64,000 bases of DNA. It comes from Paenibacillus sp. FSL W8-0186 (GTDB lineage Bacteria; Bacillota; Bacilli; Paenibacillales; Paenibacillaceae). A program made the translations under genes and the position numbers. Shown in pieces: positions 9,834 through 18,506 of this stretch. The first letter of the stretch is position 1, and the number at the start of each line of letters is the position of its first letter. The stretch is taken from the NCBI RefSeq assembly GCF_037969765.1, contig NZ_CP150207.1:310001-374000 (forward strand), in the 5' to 3' direction. A model generated the notes under the pieces. That model was not told where the DNA came from. It worked only from the letters and a program-made list of their open reading frames with translations, and searched no databases.

Positions 9834-10406
9834 ATGCACCCATTCGACAAGTGGCTGAATGAATCCCAAATCATGGAGAAGGATCAATTGCTTCAAATTC
9901 CCGCACCAGGAAATACCGATTATTTCATTAATCCGGAGTCTGGGGAAGTCAAGAACAATGCGCCATTTTTATATACCGAGGTCCAAGGGGATTTTGTATT
10001 GCGCGCTAAAGTAAGACATGATTTCATCTCTACCTACGATGGGGCAGCGCTCTTTATCATGGACCGCGATAACCGCTGGGCGAAGCTATGCCATGAATAC
10101 AGTGATTTTGGTACATATACTGTGGTTAGTGTCGTGACGGACGGCGTGTCGGATGATGCCAACGGAGTGAACCTGGACGATAAAAGCGTATGGCTGCAAA
10201 TCGGCAGAAAAGGCGACGCATTCGCCATGCATTACTCCACGGACGGGGCGAACTACCGGATGGTCAGAGTATTCAATCTGAAGGCTTCCGATACGCTGAA
10301 GGTGGGAATCGTGTCCCAATCGCCAACCGGTCAAGGGCTGGTCAGTGATTTCTCCGATATTCAGCTGGAACGGGTAACGATGGAGAACATCAGAGCCGGT
10401 AAATAA
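9834..10406 (+). CDS. DUF1349 (concanavalin A-like) protein
   Basis: Protein of 190 residues matching the DUF1349 family, a beta-sandwich related to concanavalin A-like lectin/glucanase folds. Recognisable core: FLYTEVQGDFVLRAKV, YDGAALFIMDRDNRWAKLC, and the closing GIVSQSPTGQGLVSDFSDI. There is no signal peptide and no known catalytic pair. The start is preceded by GGAGAGAGAG. It lies 84 bases before the GH3 gene and probably shares its transcript. Members often sit in polysaccharide-use clusters, where they may bind sugar or act as uncharacterised enzymes; the family has no settled function. Confidence 0.82.
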   Translation: MHPFDKWLNESQIMEKDQLLQIPAPGNTDYFINPESGEVKNNAPFLYTEVQGDFVLRAKVRHDFISTYDGAALFIMDRDNRWAKLCHEYSDFGTYTVVSVVTDGVSDDANGVNLDDKSVWLQIGRKGDAFAMHYSTDGANYRMVRVFNLKASDTLKVGIVSQSPTGQGLVSDFSDIQLERVTMENIRAGK

Positions 10407-10490
10407 CCGCCTTGATCGGCGAAGGTTGTAACCGCTTCAATCATACAAATTTATTGTTAAATTTATAAAAAGGCATAGGGAGAGAAAAAA

Positions 10491-13277
10491 GTGACGACAA
10501 GCAAATTGGGAATTCCACTAGAAGGCTTTGCTGAATTCAGCAGGAAAGTAGCTGCGGAAGGCGCCGTGCTGTTAACAAATGAAGGACAAGCTCTTCCGCT
10601 GAAAAACAATGAAAACGTGGCGATTTTTGGCCGGATCCAGGTCAACTATTATCGCAGCGGTACAGGCTCGGGCGGCAGCGTAAACGTTGCTTATACGACC
10701 AATCTGCTGGATGGCCTTCGCGGCAAGAAGAACATAGCCGTCAACGAGGAACTGGCGGCCGTATACGAGAAATGGATCGAACAGAACCCGTTCGATAATG
10801 GCGGAGGCGGCTGGGCGGCAGAGCCTTGGCACCAGAAGGAGATGCCGCTCACCGATGAGCTGGTGCGCGAAGCGAGAAGCAAATCGGATAAGGCGATCGT
10901 CGTCATCGGACGTACCGCGGGCGAGGATCAGGATAACGCCGATGAGCCGGGCAGCTATCAGCTGACACCGGAGGAGAAGACCATGCTGAAGCAGGTCACC
11001 GCCCATTTCGAGCAGACGATTGTTGTACTGAACGTCTCCAATATTATCGATATGAGCTGGATCGATAACGCCGATTACGCGCATCCGATTTCAAGCGTCA
11101 TTTATGCCTGGCAGGGCGGCATGGAAGGCGGCAATGCCATTGCCGACGTATTGGCCGGCGACGTGACGCCGAGCGGCAAGTTAACCGATACGATCGCTTA
11201 CTCCATCGAGGATTACCCTTCGACCCGCAACTACGGGAACGAATTCAAGAACGTATACCAGGAAGACATTTATGTAGGGTATCGTTATTTCGAGACATTC
11301 TGCCCGGATAAGGTGCAGTTCGAGTTCGGCTACGGCTTGTCTTACACGGAATTCCGGATTGAGCCGGAGGAAGCAAAGATTGCTGCCCGGGAAGGAGAGC
11401 CTTGCGTGGAAATCGGCGTGACCGTAACGAATACGGGCAGCGTCTATGCGGGCAAAGAGGTCGTTCAGGTCTATTATGAAGCTCCTCAAGGCCAGCTCGG
11501 CCAGCCGGCCAGAGCCTTGGCCGCATTTGGCAAGACCAAGGAGCTGCAGCCGGGTGAATCGCAGCGCCTGACGCTAAGCTTCCCTGTCCATGCCATGGCC
11601 TCTTATGACGACGGCGGCGTGACCGGTGCTCCTTCCGCTTATGTGCTGGAAGCCGGAGTGTACCGTTTCTATGTCGGAAATAGCGTTAAGAATGCAGCAC
11701 ATGTCACAGTTGAGGGGCAGGAAGGCTACGAAGTGGCGGCCCTTCAAGTGGTGGAGCAGCTGGAGGAGGCGCTCGCCCCGACGGAGGATTTCACCCGCAT
11801 GAAGCCGGGCGCCCGGAAGGAAGACGGCTCCTATGAGCTTGCCTTTGTGGCTGCGCCAAAGCAGAAGATTTCCCTGGCCGAGCGGATTGAGAAGAATCTG
11901 CCGCAGAGCTTGAAGCAAACAGGTGACCAGGGCTATAAGCTAAGAGATGTGCATGACGGCAAAGTAAGCATGGAGGATTTCATTGCTCAGCTTAGCGATG
12001 AGGATCTGGCGACGATCGTGCGGGGCGAGGGCATGGTCAGCCCGCTGGTGACGCCGGGTACGGCATCGGCCTTCGGCGGCGTCAGCGATCGCCTGCTGAG
12101 CTATGGTATCCCGGTCGGCTGTACGGCGGATGGCCCTTCCGGCATCCGGATGGACAGCGGGGATAAGGCGACCCAAGTCGCCATCGGCACGCTGCTGGCC
12201 GCGACCTGGAACGTGGAGCTGGTTGAAGAGCTCTATGTCATGGAAGGGCAGGAGCTGCTAAGAAACAATATTGATACGCTGCTTGGACCTGGGCTTAACA
12301 TTCGGCGCAGCCCGCTGAACGGGCGCAACTTCGAGTATTTCTCCGAGGACCCGCTGATTTCCGGGGCTTTCGCCGCAGCTTGCACCCGGGGGATTATCAG
12401 TGGCGGATCTTACGCGACGCTGAAGCATTTCGCCTGCAACAACCAGGAGAAGCACCGCAGCAAGGTCGATGCGGTCGTGTCTGAACGCGCGCTGCGGGAA
12501 ATTTATCTGAAGGGCTTTGAGATTGCCGTGAAGGAAGGCGGGGCCAATTCGATCATGACCTCGTACAACCCGGTTAACGGGCATTGGGCCGCCTCCAATT
12601 ACGACTTGAACACGACGATTCTTCGCGGAGAATGGGGTTTTAAGGGCATCGTCATGACGGACTGGTGGGCGGTCATGAACGACGTCGTCCATGGCGGCCA
12701 GGCGGACCGGAAATATACGAACTGGATGGTTCGCGCGCAGAACGACCTGTATATGGTCGTCACCAACTACGGCGCCGAGGTCAATGCGTATGACGACAAT
12801 ACGCTCGAATCGCTGAGCAACGGCACGTTGACCCGCGGAGAGCTGCAGCGCTGTGCGATGAATATTTGCGCGTTTCTCATGCAGGCCCCGGTATTCGACC
12901 GGAAACAGGAAATTGTCGAAACGGTGCATGCCTTCAAAGCAAATCCAGCTTTAACGCCGGAGCAGGCGCAGGAGCTGTCCCGCGATGCACAGATCAAGCC
13001 TTCGGCCACAGGCGCGGCTTACGTGAAGGTGGATCAGGCCGGACAGTATCGGATTATCGTCAACATCATGTCTCCTGAGCCGGAGCTGGCGCAGAGCGTA
13101 TGCAACGTCATGCTGAACGGGCAGCCGATGGTGACCATCCAGACGAACGGCACGGAGGGCAAATGGATCCGCCAGAAGCTGGTGAAGGTCGAGCTGGAAG
13201 CGGGCTTGTACGAGCTGACGCTTGATTTCCTCAAGCCAGGCCTGCAAATCGGCTGGATCGAGTTTAATTTGATTTGA
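10491..13277 (+). CDS. Glycoside hydrolase family 3 beta-glucosidase with swapped domain order
   Basis: Protein of 928 residues. Unlike the usual GH3 order, it opens with the alpha/beta sandwich (about 1-280, beginning FSRKVAAEGAVLLTNEG), continues with a fibronectin III-like domain (about 300-400), and only then has the TIM-barrel catalytic domain (about 480-800: CTADGPSGIR, LGPGLNIRRSPLNGRNFEYFSEDP, LKHFACNNQEKHR). The likely nucleophile is D724 in IVMTDWWA. A further beta-rich tail (about 840-928) may bind carbohydrate. This reversed order is known in some rumen beta-glucosidases. It has a GTG start with AGGGAGAG upstream and no signal peptide, so it probably releases glucose or a related sugar inside the cell. 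Confidence 0.9.
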   Translation: MTTSKLGIPLEGFAEFSRKVAAEGAVLLTNEGQALPLKNNENVAIFGRIQVNYYRSGTGSGGSVNVAYTTNLLDGLRGKKNIAVNEELAAVYEKWIEQNPFDNGGGGWAAEPWHQKEMPLTDELVREARSKSDKAIVVIGRTAGEDQDNADEPGSYQLTPEEKTMLKQVTAHFEQTIVVLNVSNIIDMSWIDNADYAHPISSVIYAWQGGMEGGNAIADVLAGDVTPSGKLTDTIAYSIEDYPSTRNYGNEFKNVYQEDIYVGYRYFETFCPDKVQFEFGYGLSYTEFRIEPEEAKIAAREGEPCVEIGVTVTNTGSVYAGKEVVQVYYEAPQGQLGQPARALAAFGKTKELQPGESQRLTLSFPVHAMASYDDGGVTGAPSAYVLEAGVYRFYVGNSVKNAAHVTVEGQEGYEVAALQVVEQLEEALAPTEDFTRMKPGARKEDGSYELAFVAAPKQKISLAERIEKNLPQSLKQTGDQGYKLRDVHDGKVSMEDFIAQLSDEDLATIVRGEGMVSPLVTPGTASAFGGVSDRLLSYGIPVGCTADGPSGIRMDSGDKATQVAIGTLLAATWNVELVEELYVMEGQELLRNNIDTLLGPGLNIRRSPLNGRNFEYFSEDPLISGAFAAACTRGIISGGSYATLKHFACNNQEKHRSKVDAVVSERALREIYLKGFEIAVKEGGANSIMTSYNPVNGHWAASNYDLNTTILRGEWGFKGIVMTDWWAVMNDVVHGGQADRKYTNWMVRAQNDLYMVVTNYGAEVNAYDDNTLESLSNGTLTRGELQRCAMNICAFLMQAPVFDRKQEIVETVHAFKANPALTPEQAQELSRDAQIKPSATGAAYVKVDQAGQYRIIVNIMSPEPELAQSVCNVMLNGQPMVTIQTNGTEGKWIRQKLVKVELEAGLYELTLDFLKPGLQIGWIEFNLI

Positions 13278-13319
13278 CCGCGGTAACGTACGGAATATGA
13301 ATAGAGATCATGAAGCACC

Positions 13320-13354
13320 AAAAATCCGGGATGATGATACCATCTCGGATTTTT
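13320..13354. terminator. Bidirectional terminator between GH3 and the MFS gene
   Basis: Arms 13320-13333 and 13341-13354 pair over 14 bases with one G-T pair. The outer AAAAA/TTTTT ends give a T-tract on both strands, so it can end both the GH3 transcript (plus) and the biosynthetic operon (minus). Confidence 0.85.
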
Positions 13355-13392
13355 GTCATTCACTTATATGTGTTCGCTGCATGAAGCAGGGT

Positions 13393-14622
13393 TCATGTCG
13401 AGACGGAATTATGCTCCTCTATCGCCTGCACTGAGGACTCCCGATCTGTTAGCAGCAATAGAAAAGCTATGGCTGCCATGACGGCACAGACTATAAATAC
13501 GATGCGGAAGCCAAACCACTCCGCGACGCTGCCGGCGATAATTCCGCCAAGCATATTGCCGATAACCGAGGTGTTGGAATATAACGTTGTTGCGGTTCCG
13601 GGCTCCTGCGGGAGCAGGTCCTGAAAGTAACTGATGCCCAGCCCCATAACGATCGACACGGCGACTGCGCTTAGGAACTGCATCGGAACGATAGCCCATA
13701 CGATCGGCGTGACGGCCACCAGGGCGTAGTAAGCAATTGCAAAGACCGCCCCGATCTTGATCAGCTTGGATTTACGGTATTTTGCCGCCAGAATGCCCAC
13801 TCCGATCAGCAGGGGAATCTCCACGGCCGCGGCTACGCTGAACAGCACTCCTACATCGGACTGGCTGCCATGGAGCGTCCGGGTTACGTATAGCGGAAGG
13901 TTCACCAGGCTCATGGTCGAGGCTACGCTGAGCAGGATGAAGGAGCCCAATACTCCAGCAATGCGCGGCTTCAGGAGAAATTTCCTTAAATTCACGGGCG
14001 CTTCGTTCTTCTGAGCGGTCTCTTGGCGGTTCGAGTTCTTCAGAAAAATCAGAACGAAGAGGAATACAATGCCGTAAGTCACGGCGGCTGAGAGGAATAA
14101 CCCCTGAAAGCCGGCCGAGGCAAGCAGTATAGCAGCAATTGCCGGGCCGATGACCCATGCGAGAGAGAAGAACATCCTTAACGTATTGATGGCCATGTCG
14201 GCTTGCTTCGAGCCGCTCCGGTTCACTTCTTCACGCGCATAAGCGAACATCTGCGGAAACGCAGAGGACGCCGTGCCGAGACATAGAAAGGAAACGGCAA
14301 GCAGAACGTAATAATTCCTAACGTAAATGAACAGTATGTAGCCGATGATCGCCGCGCTAACCGAGAGGATGATCACCCATTTCCTTCCCCAGTACCGATC
14401 GGACAGTCTGCCAAGCACTGTGCTGATCAGCACGCTGGATGCGGCGGTAACGGTCATGAAATAGCCTAGATAGGAGGGGGACATGCCCACCTCATCTACG
14501 CCAAATAAGGACAGGAAGGGATAGGTGAAGGAGATGCATATCCCCAGCAGCAAGGTCGAAATAATGAGAATAGTGTAGTTCGGGATCGAGAATAAAGCCC
14601 ATATTTGTTTTAGCTTATGCAA
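13393..14622 (-). CDS. MFS transporter, SetA/SugE-like sugar-efflux type
   Basis: Twelve-helix major facilitator of 409 residues. The loop motif GRLSDRYWGRKWVI between helices 2 and 3 is the MFS signature, and the overall sequence resembles the SetA/SetB sugar-efflux branch. It is the last gene of the ten-gene minus-strand operon, 20 bases after the methyltransferase stop, with a TTG start behind AAGGAGGAAG. The position at the end of a biosynthetic operon suggests that it exports the product or gives self-resistance (inference). It could also be a drug exporter; substrate cannot be read from sequence. Confidence 0.82.
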   Translation of the reverse strand: MHKLKQIWALFSIPNYTILIISTLLLGICISFTYPFLSLFGVDEVGMSPSYLGYFMTVTAASSVLISTVLGRLSDRYWGRKWVIILSVSAAIIGYILFIYVRNYYVLLAVSFLCLGTASSAFPQMFAYAREEVNRSGSKQADMAINTLRMFFSLAWVIGPAIAAILLASAGFQGLFLSAAVTYGIVFLFVLIFLKNSNRQETAQKNEAPVNLRKFLLKPRIAGVLGSFILLSVASTMSLVNLPLYVTRTLHGSQSDVGVLFSVAAAVEIPLLIGVGILAAKYRKSKLIKIGAVFAIAYYALVAVTPIVWAIVPMQFLSAVAVSIVMGLGISYFQDLLPQEPGTATTLYSNTSVIGNMLGGIIAGSVAEWFGFRIVFIVCAVMAAIAFLLLLTDRESSVQAIEEHNSVST

Positions 14623-14642
14623 AAGGCTTCCTCCTTCTCACT

Positions 14643-15413
14643 TCAGTGCTTGATTGCAGCGATACGAATTCTTTTGTAGTCTGCAGACCAGATCTGACCG
14701 TCGAATAGAAGCGGCTTCGCCCGGTTCATGATCAACGCGTAGGCCTGCTGCTTCTCGCCTTCGGACAAGCCGCTGAAGAAGTCGCCTGTGAAGGAGGCGA
14801 GCCAGTGACGAAGACCGTTCTCTCCGTCCTCCAGAGGGGTTGGCCGGTCGAAATGCTCGGCATAGGTCACCCGGAAGTCCTGGTGTTCCAGCAAGGTGGT
14901 GTATTCAGCAATGCTGGGGAAATACCAGGGATTCCGGTCTCTGGCATCGGGGACGCCAAAGTACTCTTCAAGGACGGCTATCGTATTCTCCGTGATGATG
15001 CCTACGTTTCCCTTGCCGCCAAACTCCGCGACGAACCTGCCGCCAGGGCGGAGACAGCTGTAGATCGTCTTAACGACGTCCTGCGCATTCTTCATCCAAT
15101 GCAGAGCCGCATTGGAGAATACGGCGTCGAAGGCCTCTTCCGGGCGGTAGTTCTCGGCATTAGCGGTAATGAACGGAATATCCGGGTACTTGCTCTTGGC
15201 TTGCCGGATCATCTCTTTGGAATAATCCATGCCCGTCACCTGAGCGCCGGCCTTAGATATTTCGTTAGCCAGATCGCCGGTTCCACAGCCGAGATCCAAA
15301 ATGCGTTCGCCCGGCTGCGGATTCAAAATCGAGAGAATCCCCATGCCGTATTGCGAGACATAGCTAAGCTTATCGTCGTACAAATCTGCATTCCATTGAT
15401 TCATTGAACTCAT
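14643..15413 (-). CDS. Class I SAM-dependent methyltransferase
   Basis: Soluble methyltransferase of 256 residues. Motif I LDLGCGTGDLA binds SAM, followed by the acidic residue in VTGMDYSKEM and motif IV-like DAVFSNAALHWM. It is closest in style to the trans-aconitate 2-methyltransferase/UbiE group, which does not fix the substrate. Its start codon overlaps the glycosyltransferase stop (ATGA), with AAAGGAGG upstream, so it is translationally coupled. In this operon it probably methylates an intermediate or the final product (inference). Confidence 0.85.
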   Translation of the reverse strand: MSSMNQWNADLYDDKLSYVSQYGMGILSILNPQPGERILDLGCGTGDLANEISKAGAQVTGMDYSKEMIRQAKSKYPDIPFITANAENYRPEEAFDAVFSNAALHWMKNAQDVVKTIYSCLRPGGRFVAEFGGKGNVGIITENTIAVLEEYFGVPDARDRNPWYFPSIAEYTTLLEHQDFRVTYAEHFDRPTPLEDGENGLRHWLASFTGDFFSGLSEGEKQQAYALIMNRAKPLLFDGQIWSADYKRIRIAAIKH

Positions 15414-16573
15414 GGATGTTCCTCCTTTATCGGCTTGCCGTAATCAACCTGCCTCCATACTCCATATTGAGCTATTTGCCGGAAGATCATTTCCTTCTGA
15501 GGACAGCTCGGGGCAGAGTAGTACATTAGGTCGTACTTGCTGGCTGCGCATAACAATGACAGGGAAGTCCGAAAATCTCTGGACTCGTCGATGACGAACA
15601 CGACCCTCTCATCCGCCTCCCGGATCAGCTCATTCAGAGAAGCATCATCGAGTGGCGAGTGCACGGTGTAGACGCTTACGGGGCCCTTGTAGGGCAAATT
15701 GCCATGGGCTGCGCGAACGGCATATTCAAACCGGAGGTAGCTGTCGAACCAGAATAAGCGGATCTCAGGATTGAAAAAGAGCTTCAGCAGCTGGAGCAGC
15801 TGAACATCGATGGACGGGTGCAGCTCCTGGAAGGTGTGCAGATTTTTCAGCCAGTTCTGATAACGGTTCTCGTCATATTCACTAGGGTGGTACATATGGT
15901 AAATGAGCGCATTTTTCGCATAAACGAAGGTTAATCCCTGCTGATACAACCGGTAAGCCAGCTCGCAGTCCTCGAGTCCCCAACCTTTGAAGCCTTCGTG
16001 GAACAGCCCGGCTTCTTGAATATTCCGGCGGCTTACGGAGGCATTGCAGGTAAAGAAGAAGTACCAGACGGTCTCCAGATTACTCATTTTCTCTGAAAAT
16101 GCATCAATGGCAAGCAGCCGGTCCGCCGGCAGCTGCTCCGGCAGCAGATCCTCCCGGAACTCGGTCTTCAGCTTCTCCACATCGAAATCATTCGACGTCA
16201 AGTAGTTCCGGAAGCCGATCACAACGAGGTCATCCCGCTCCCGATGATATCTCAAATGCTCCTGGATGAAATGCGGAGGCACCAGATGGTCGCCATCCAA
16301 AAATATAATGACCTCGCCTTCTGCCTCTGTAAGGCCGAGGTTCCGGGCGGCCGCCCGGGATGAGGCGAGAGACCTGTCGATATAAAAATATTTCAGCGCA
16401 TATTTAAGGATGAGTTCATGTATGGCTTCGCCTGTTCCGTCGTTCGAGCCGTCATCCACGACAATAACCTCGAAGCTGTCCCCCTCCTCCAGAATCTGAT
16501 GGTTTAACGTGATCAGGCAGGGAATAATTAATTCGACGCTATTGTAAGTCGGCATAATAATGCTGGCCTTCAT
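15410..16573 (-). CDS. Family 2 glycosyltransferase with C-terminal GWGLED domain
   Basis: Protein of 387 residues starting MKASIIMPTYNS, a GT2 N-terminus. The nucleotide-sugar site is FEVIVVDDGSNDGT, and the metal-binding DxD is IIFLDGD. GWGLEDCELAYRLY is the Glyco_transf_7C-type motif seen in GalNAc-type transferases. The last 140 residues are unassigned. I chose ATG 16573, directly behind AAAGGAGGAATACG, although the frame stays open further upstream. The start overlaps the previous gene's stop (ATGA). No membrane segment is seen, so it is probably cytoplasmic and glycosylates a small molecule or carrier-bound intermediate (inference). Confidence 0.87.
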   Translation of the reverse strand: MKASIIMPTYNSVELIIPCLITLNHQILEEGDSFEVIVVDDGSNDGTGEAIHELILKYALKYFYIDRSLASSRAAARNLGLTEAEGEVIIFLDGDHLVPPHFIQEHLRYHRERDDLVVIGFRNYLTSNDFDVEKLKTEFREDLLPEQLPADRLLAIDAFSEKMSNLETVWYFFFTCNASVSRRNIQEAGLFHEGFKGWGLEDCELAYRLYQQGLTFVYAKNALIYHMYHPSEYDENRYQNWLKNLHTFQELHPSIDVQLLQLLKLFFNPEIRLFWFDSYLRFEYAVRAAHGNLPYKGPVSVYTVHSPLDDASLNELIREADERVVFVIDESRDFRTSLSLLCAASKYDLMYYSAPSCPQKEMIFRQIAQYGVWRQVDYGKPIKEEHP

Positions 16574-17664
16574 CGTATTCCTCCTTTCAACTGCGCATCG
16601 GAAGAGCTTATCACAGCCAGCATCCGTTCGAGCAAGCTTTGCTCCAGGGGCGCCGTATCTTGCAGAGACGCAATCATTTTGGAAATGAGCGCAGGATCCT
16701 GATTCTGCTGATACATCATGAGCATGAGGCGCACCGTTCTCATTCCCTTCTCGACCTGGGCGTATTCGGCGGCGACATCCCGCAAATCCTCCAGCCCCAA
16801 TCGGGTGATCAGATGATCCAGCCTTGCCTGCATGCAGGTCTTGTGCTCCCACATAATATGGAATGGGCGTACGTCGAAGGCGATGCGATCCTGCCTCAGC
16901 TGCTCGAGGTAATTCTCTAAGCAGCTATAGGATTCCATGCCGAAAGCCAGTTCGATGGGCGGCTGCATATTTCGCATGTCGTGATAGGAATTCCCGGAAT
17001 TTACGTAAGCAGAGAGCTGGCGACAGGCGTGCTGCAGATCGAAGGGATACACGGTATGCGGCCTGTAGCGCAGCAGATAGGTATACTGGCGATGCTCTCC
17101 GGTCAATTCGACTTGGCTGAATCCCTGAGCCATATGTTCATAGGGCACGTCAAATTGGGTATATTTCGTCTGGTTCCGGTCTTGGATGAAATCTGCAACC
17201 TGAAAAGTCCCGGCCTCGTCGTCATAGCCAAAAATCAAAACTTGATGCGCGAATCGATTCTTTTGATAGAAAGGAGTATGAGGGATAAAAAACTCATCGA
17301 TATAAGTAAAAATGTAACACTCCGCATGAATGCATTCTTTCAAGAAAGAGACGCAATCCCGTCCCATTTGGAGTATCCTCTGCCGGGATATTTTCTCTGC
17401 GCTCAGCCAGGGGATGGAATTCAGGTAATGGCTTAATCCTGTCGTATAACGCTGCTTGTCAGCTTCATAGATGAGTTCGTCGTAAATGAAGAAGTTGAAA
17501 GGTACGCTGCTGTCCTTAAAATTACGGTGGCAATATAATTGAATATAATTGCTGTAGAACCAGTCCGAGCTCTCGGGATAATGGGCGAGGATGCTTAGCA
17601 CATGACCGTGATGGACGTAACCGGTGATCATCGGCGGCTGGATGGGCAACAGAACCGCGCTCAA
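16570..17664 (-). CDS. BtrH/C39-like protein of the biosynthetic operon
   Basis: Protein of 364 residues that I recognise only weakly. The N-terminal half (about 1-200) has the pattern of BtrH/C39-peptidase-like proteins found beside NRPS and carrier-protein genes: a YIDEFFIPHTPFYQK block, then FAHQVLIFGYDDE, whose His would match the catalytic His. The N-terminal position where a catalytic Cys is expected reads GYVHHGHVLS, with no Cys. The C-terminal half is helical and unassigned. In butirosin synthesis BtrH moves an acyl group from the carrier protein BtrI to an amine; a similar transfer from the ACP of this operon is an inference. Both ends overlap neighbours by four bases. Confidence 0.5.
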   Translation of the reverse strand: MSAVLLPIQPPMITGYVHHGHVLSILAHYPESSDWFYSNYIQLYCHRNFKDSSVPFNFFIYDELIYEADKQRYTTGLSHYLNSIPWLSAEKISRQRILQMGRDCVSFLKECIHAECYIFTYIDEFFIPHTPFYQKNRFAHQVLIFGYDDEAGTFQVADFIQDRNQTKYTQFDVPYEHMAQGFSQVELTGEHRQYTYLLRYRPHTVYPFDLQHACRQLSAYVNSGNSYHDMRNMQPPIELAFGMESYSCLENYLEQLRQDRIAFDVRPFHIMWEHKTCMQARLDHLITRLGLEDLRDVAAEYAQVEKGMRTVRLMLMMYQQNQDPALISKMIASLQDTAPLEQSLLERMLAVISSSDAQLKGGIR

Positions 17665-18491
17665 CTGATTAACTCTCCCAAATATTTAGCAACGCCGTCC
17701 TCGTCGTTGCTGAGAATAGATTCGTCAGCGATCTGCATGACGCTTTCATGTGCATTGCCTACAGCGATTTTGCGCCCAGCTACAGCAAACATGGAGAGGT
17801 CGTTCACGTGGTCACCGAATACGGTCGTTGCGGATAAAGGAATCCCTAAGAAAGCAGCCAGTTCCTGAACCATAAGTCCCTTATTCCCCCTTGGATTGGA
17901 GATTTGGAGATTGAAGAATCCTTTATTATAGGAATCCTCGAATATGAGCACATCTACGCTGTCTCTATAGGTGGAATCGATCCATTCTTGAAAGGGAAGC
18001 AGTTGTTCGTAGGGAGCGATGAAGAATAAATTCAATAAGGTGTCGGAAGGCATAAGCCTCGATTGTTGGGAAACGGGGTGGTGCCACGCCTTCAATTGCT
18101 TTATTAAATTGCATTGGGCTTGATTCTGCAGCCCGAAATGCATTACAGTCTCTTGTATATTATCATAATTTAGGACTATTGGTAACAAATTATATTTCTT
18201 TCCTTTATCTATAATATCCTCGGCGATTTCGAATGCGAGATTGTTGCAAATGATAGGTTTATGCTCGGTAGGATCTACCATTATGGCACCGTTTAATAAA
18301 ATGGCAGGGAGGCGGAACTGGATTCCGCTCAATAAACTTCTCGCTGCCGTATACGTGCGAGCCGTGCAGTACGTCAAATTTACCCCTTCATGAATCGCTC
18401 TGTTCATGACCGTTCGGGTGTAATCGGATAATTTCAAGTCCGAGCGAAGCAGAGTACCATCCAAATCTGTGATATATAAAGGCTTCAACAT
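17661..18491 (-). CDS. HAD superfamily (Cof/YbiV-type) phosphatase
   Basis: Soluble hydrolase of 276 residues. Motif I is ITDLDGTLL (nucleophile and acid/base Asp), motif II is the Thr in TYCTART, motif III is K214 region NPRGNKG, and motif IV is VFGDHVNDLSMF. The alpha/beta cap between about 85 and 190 makes it a Cof-type (C2B cap) member. These act on sugar phosphates or similar small phosphorylated substrates. It overlaps the downstream BtrH-like gene by four bases and lies 15 bases after the adenylation gene, so a dedicated dephosphorylation step in the pathway is likely (inference). Confidence 0.87.
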   Translation of the reverse strand: MLKPLYITDLDGTLLRSDLKLSDYTRTVMNRAIHEGVNLTYCTARTYTAARSLLSGIQFRLPAILLNGAIMVDPTEHKPIICNNLAFEIAEDIIDKGKKYNLLPIVLNYDNIQETVMHFGLQNQAQCNLIKQLKAWHHPVSQQSRLMPSDTLLNLFFIAPYEQLLPFQEWIDSTYRDSVDVLIFEDSYNKGFFNLQISNPRGNKGLMVQELAAFLGIPLSATTVFGDHVNDLSMFAVAGRKIAVGNAHESVMQIADESILSNDEDGVAKYLGELIS

Positions 18492-18506
18492 ATTAATCCC
18501 CTCCAG

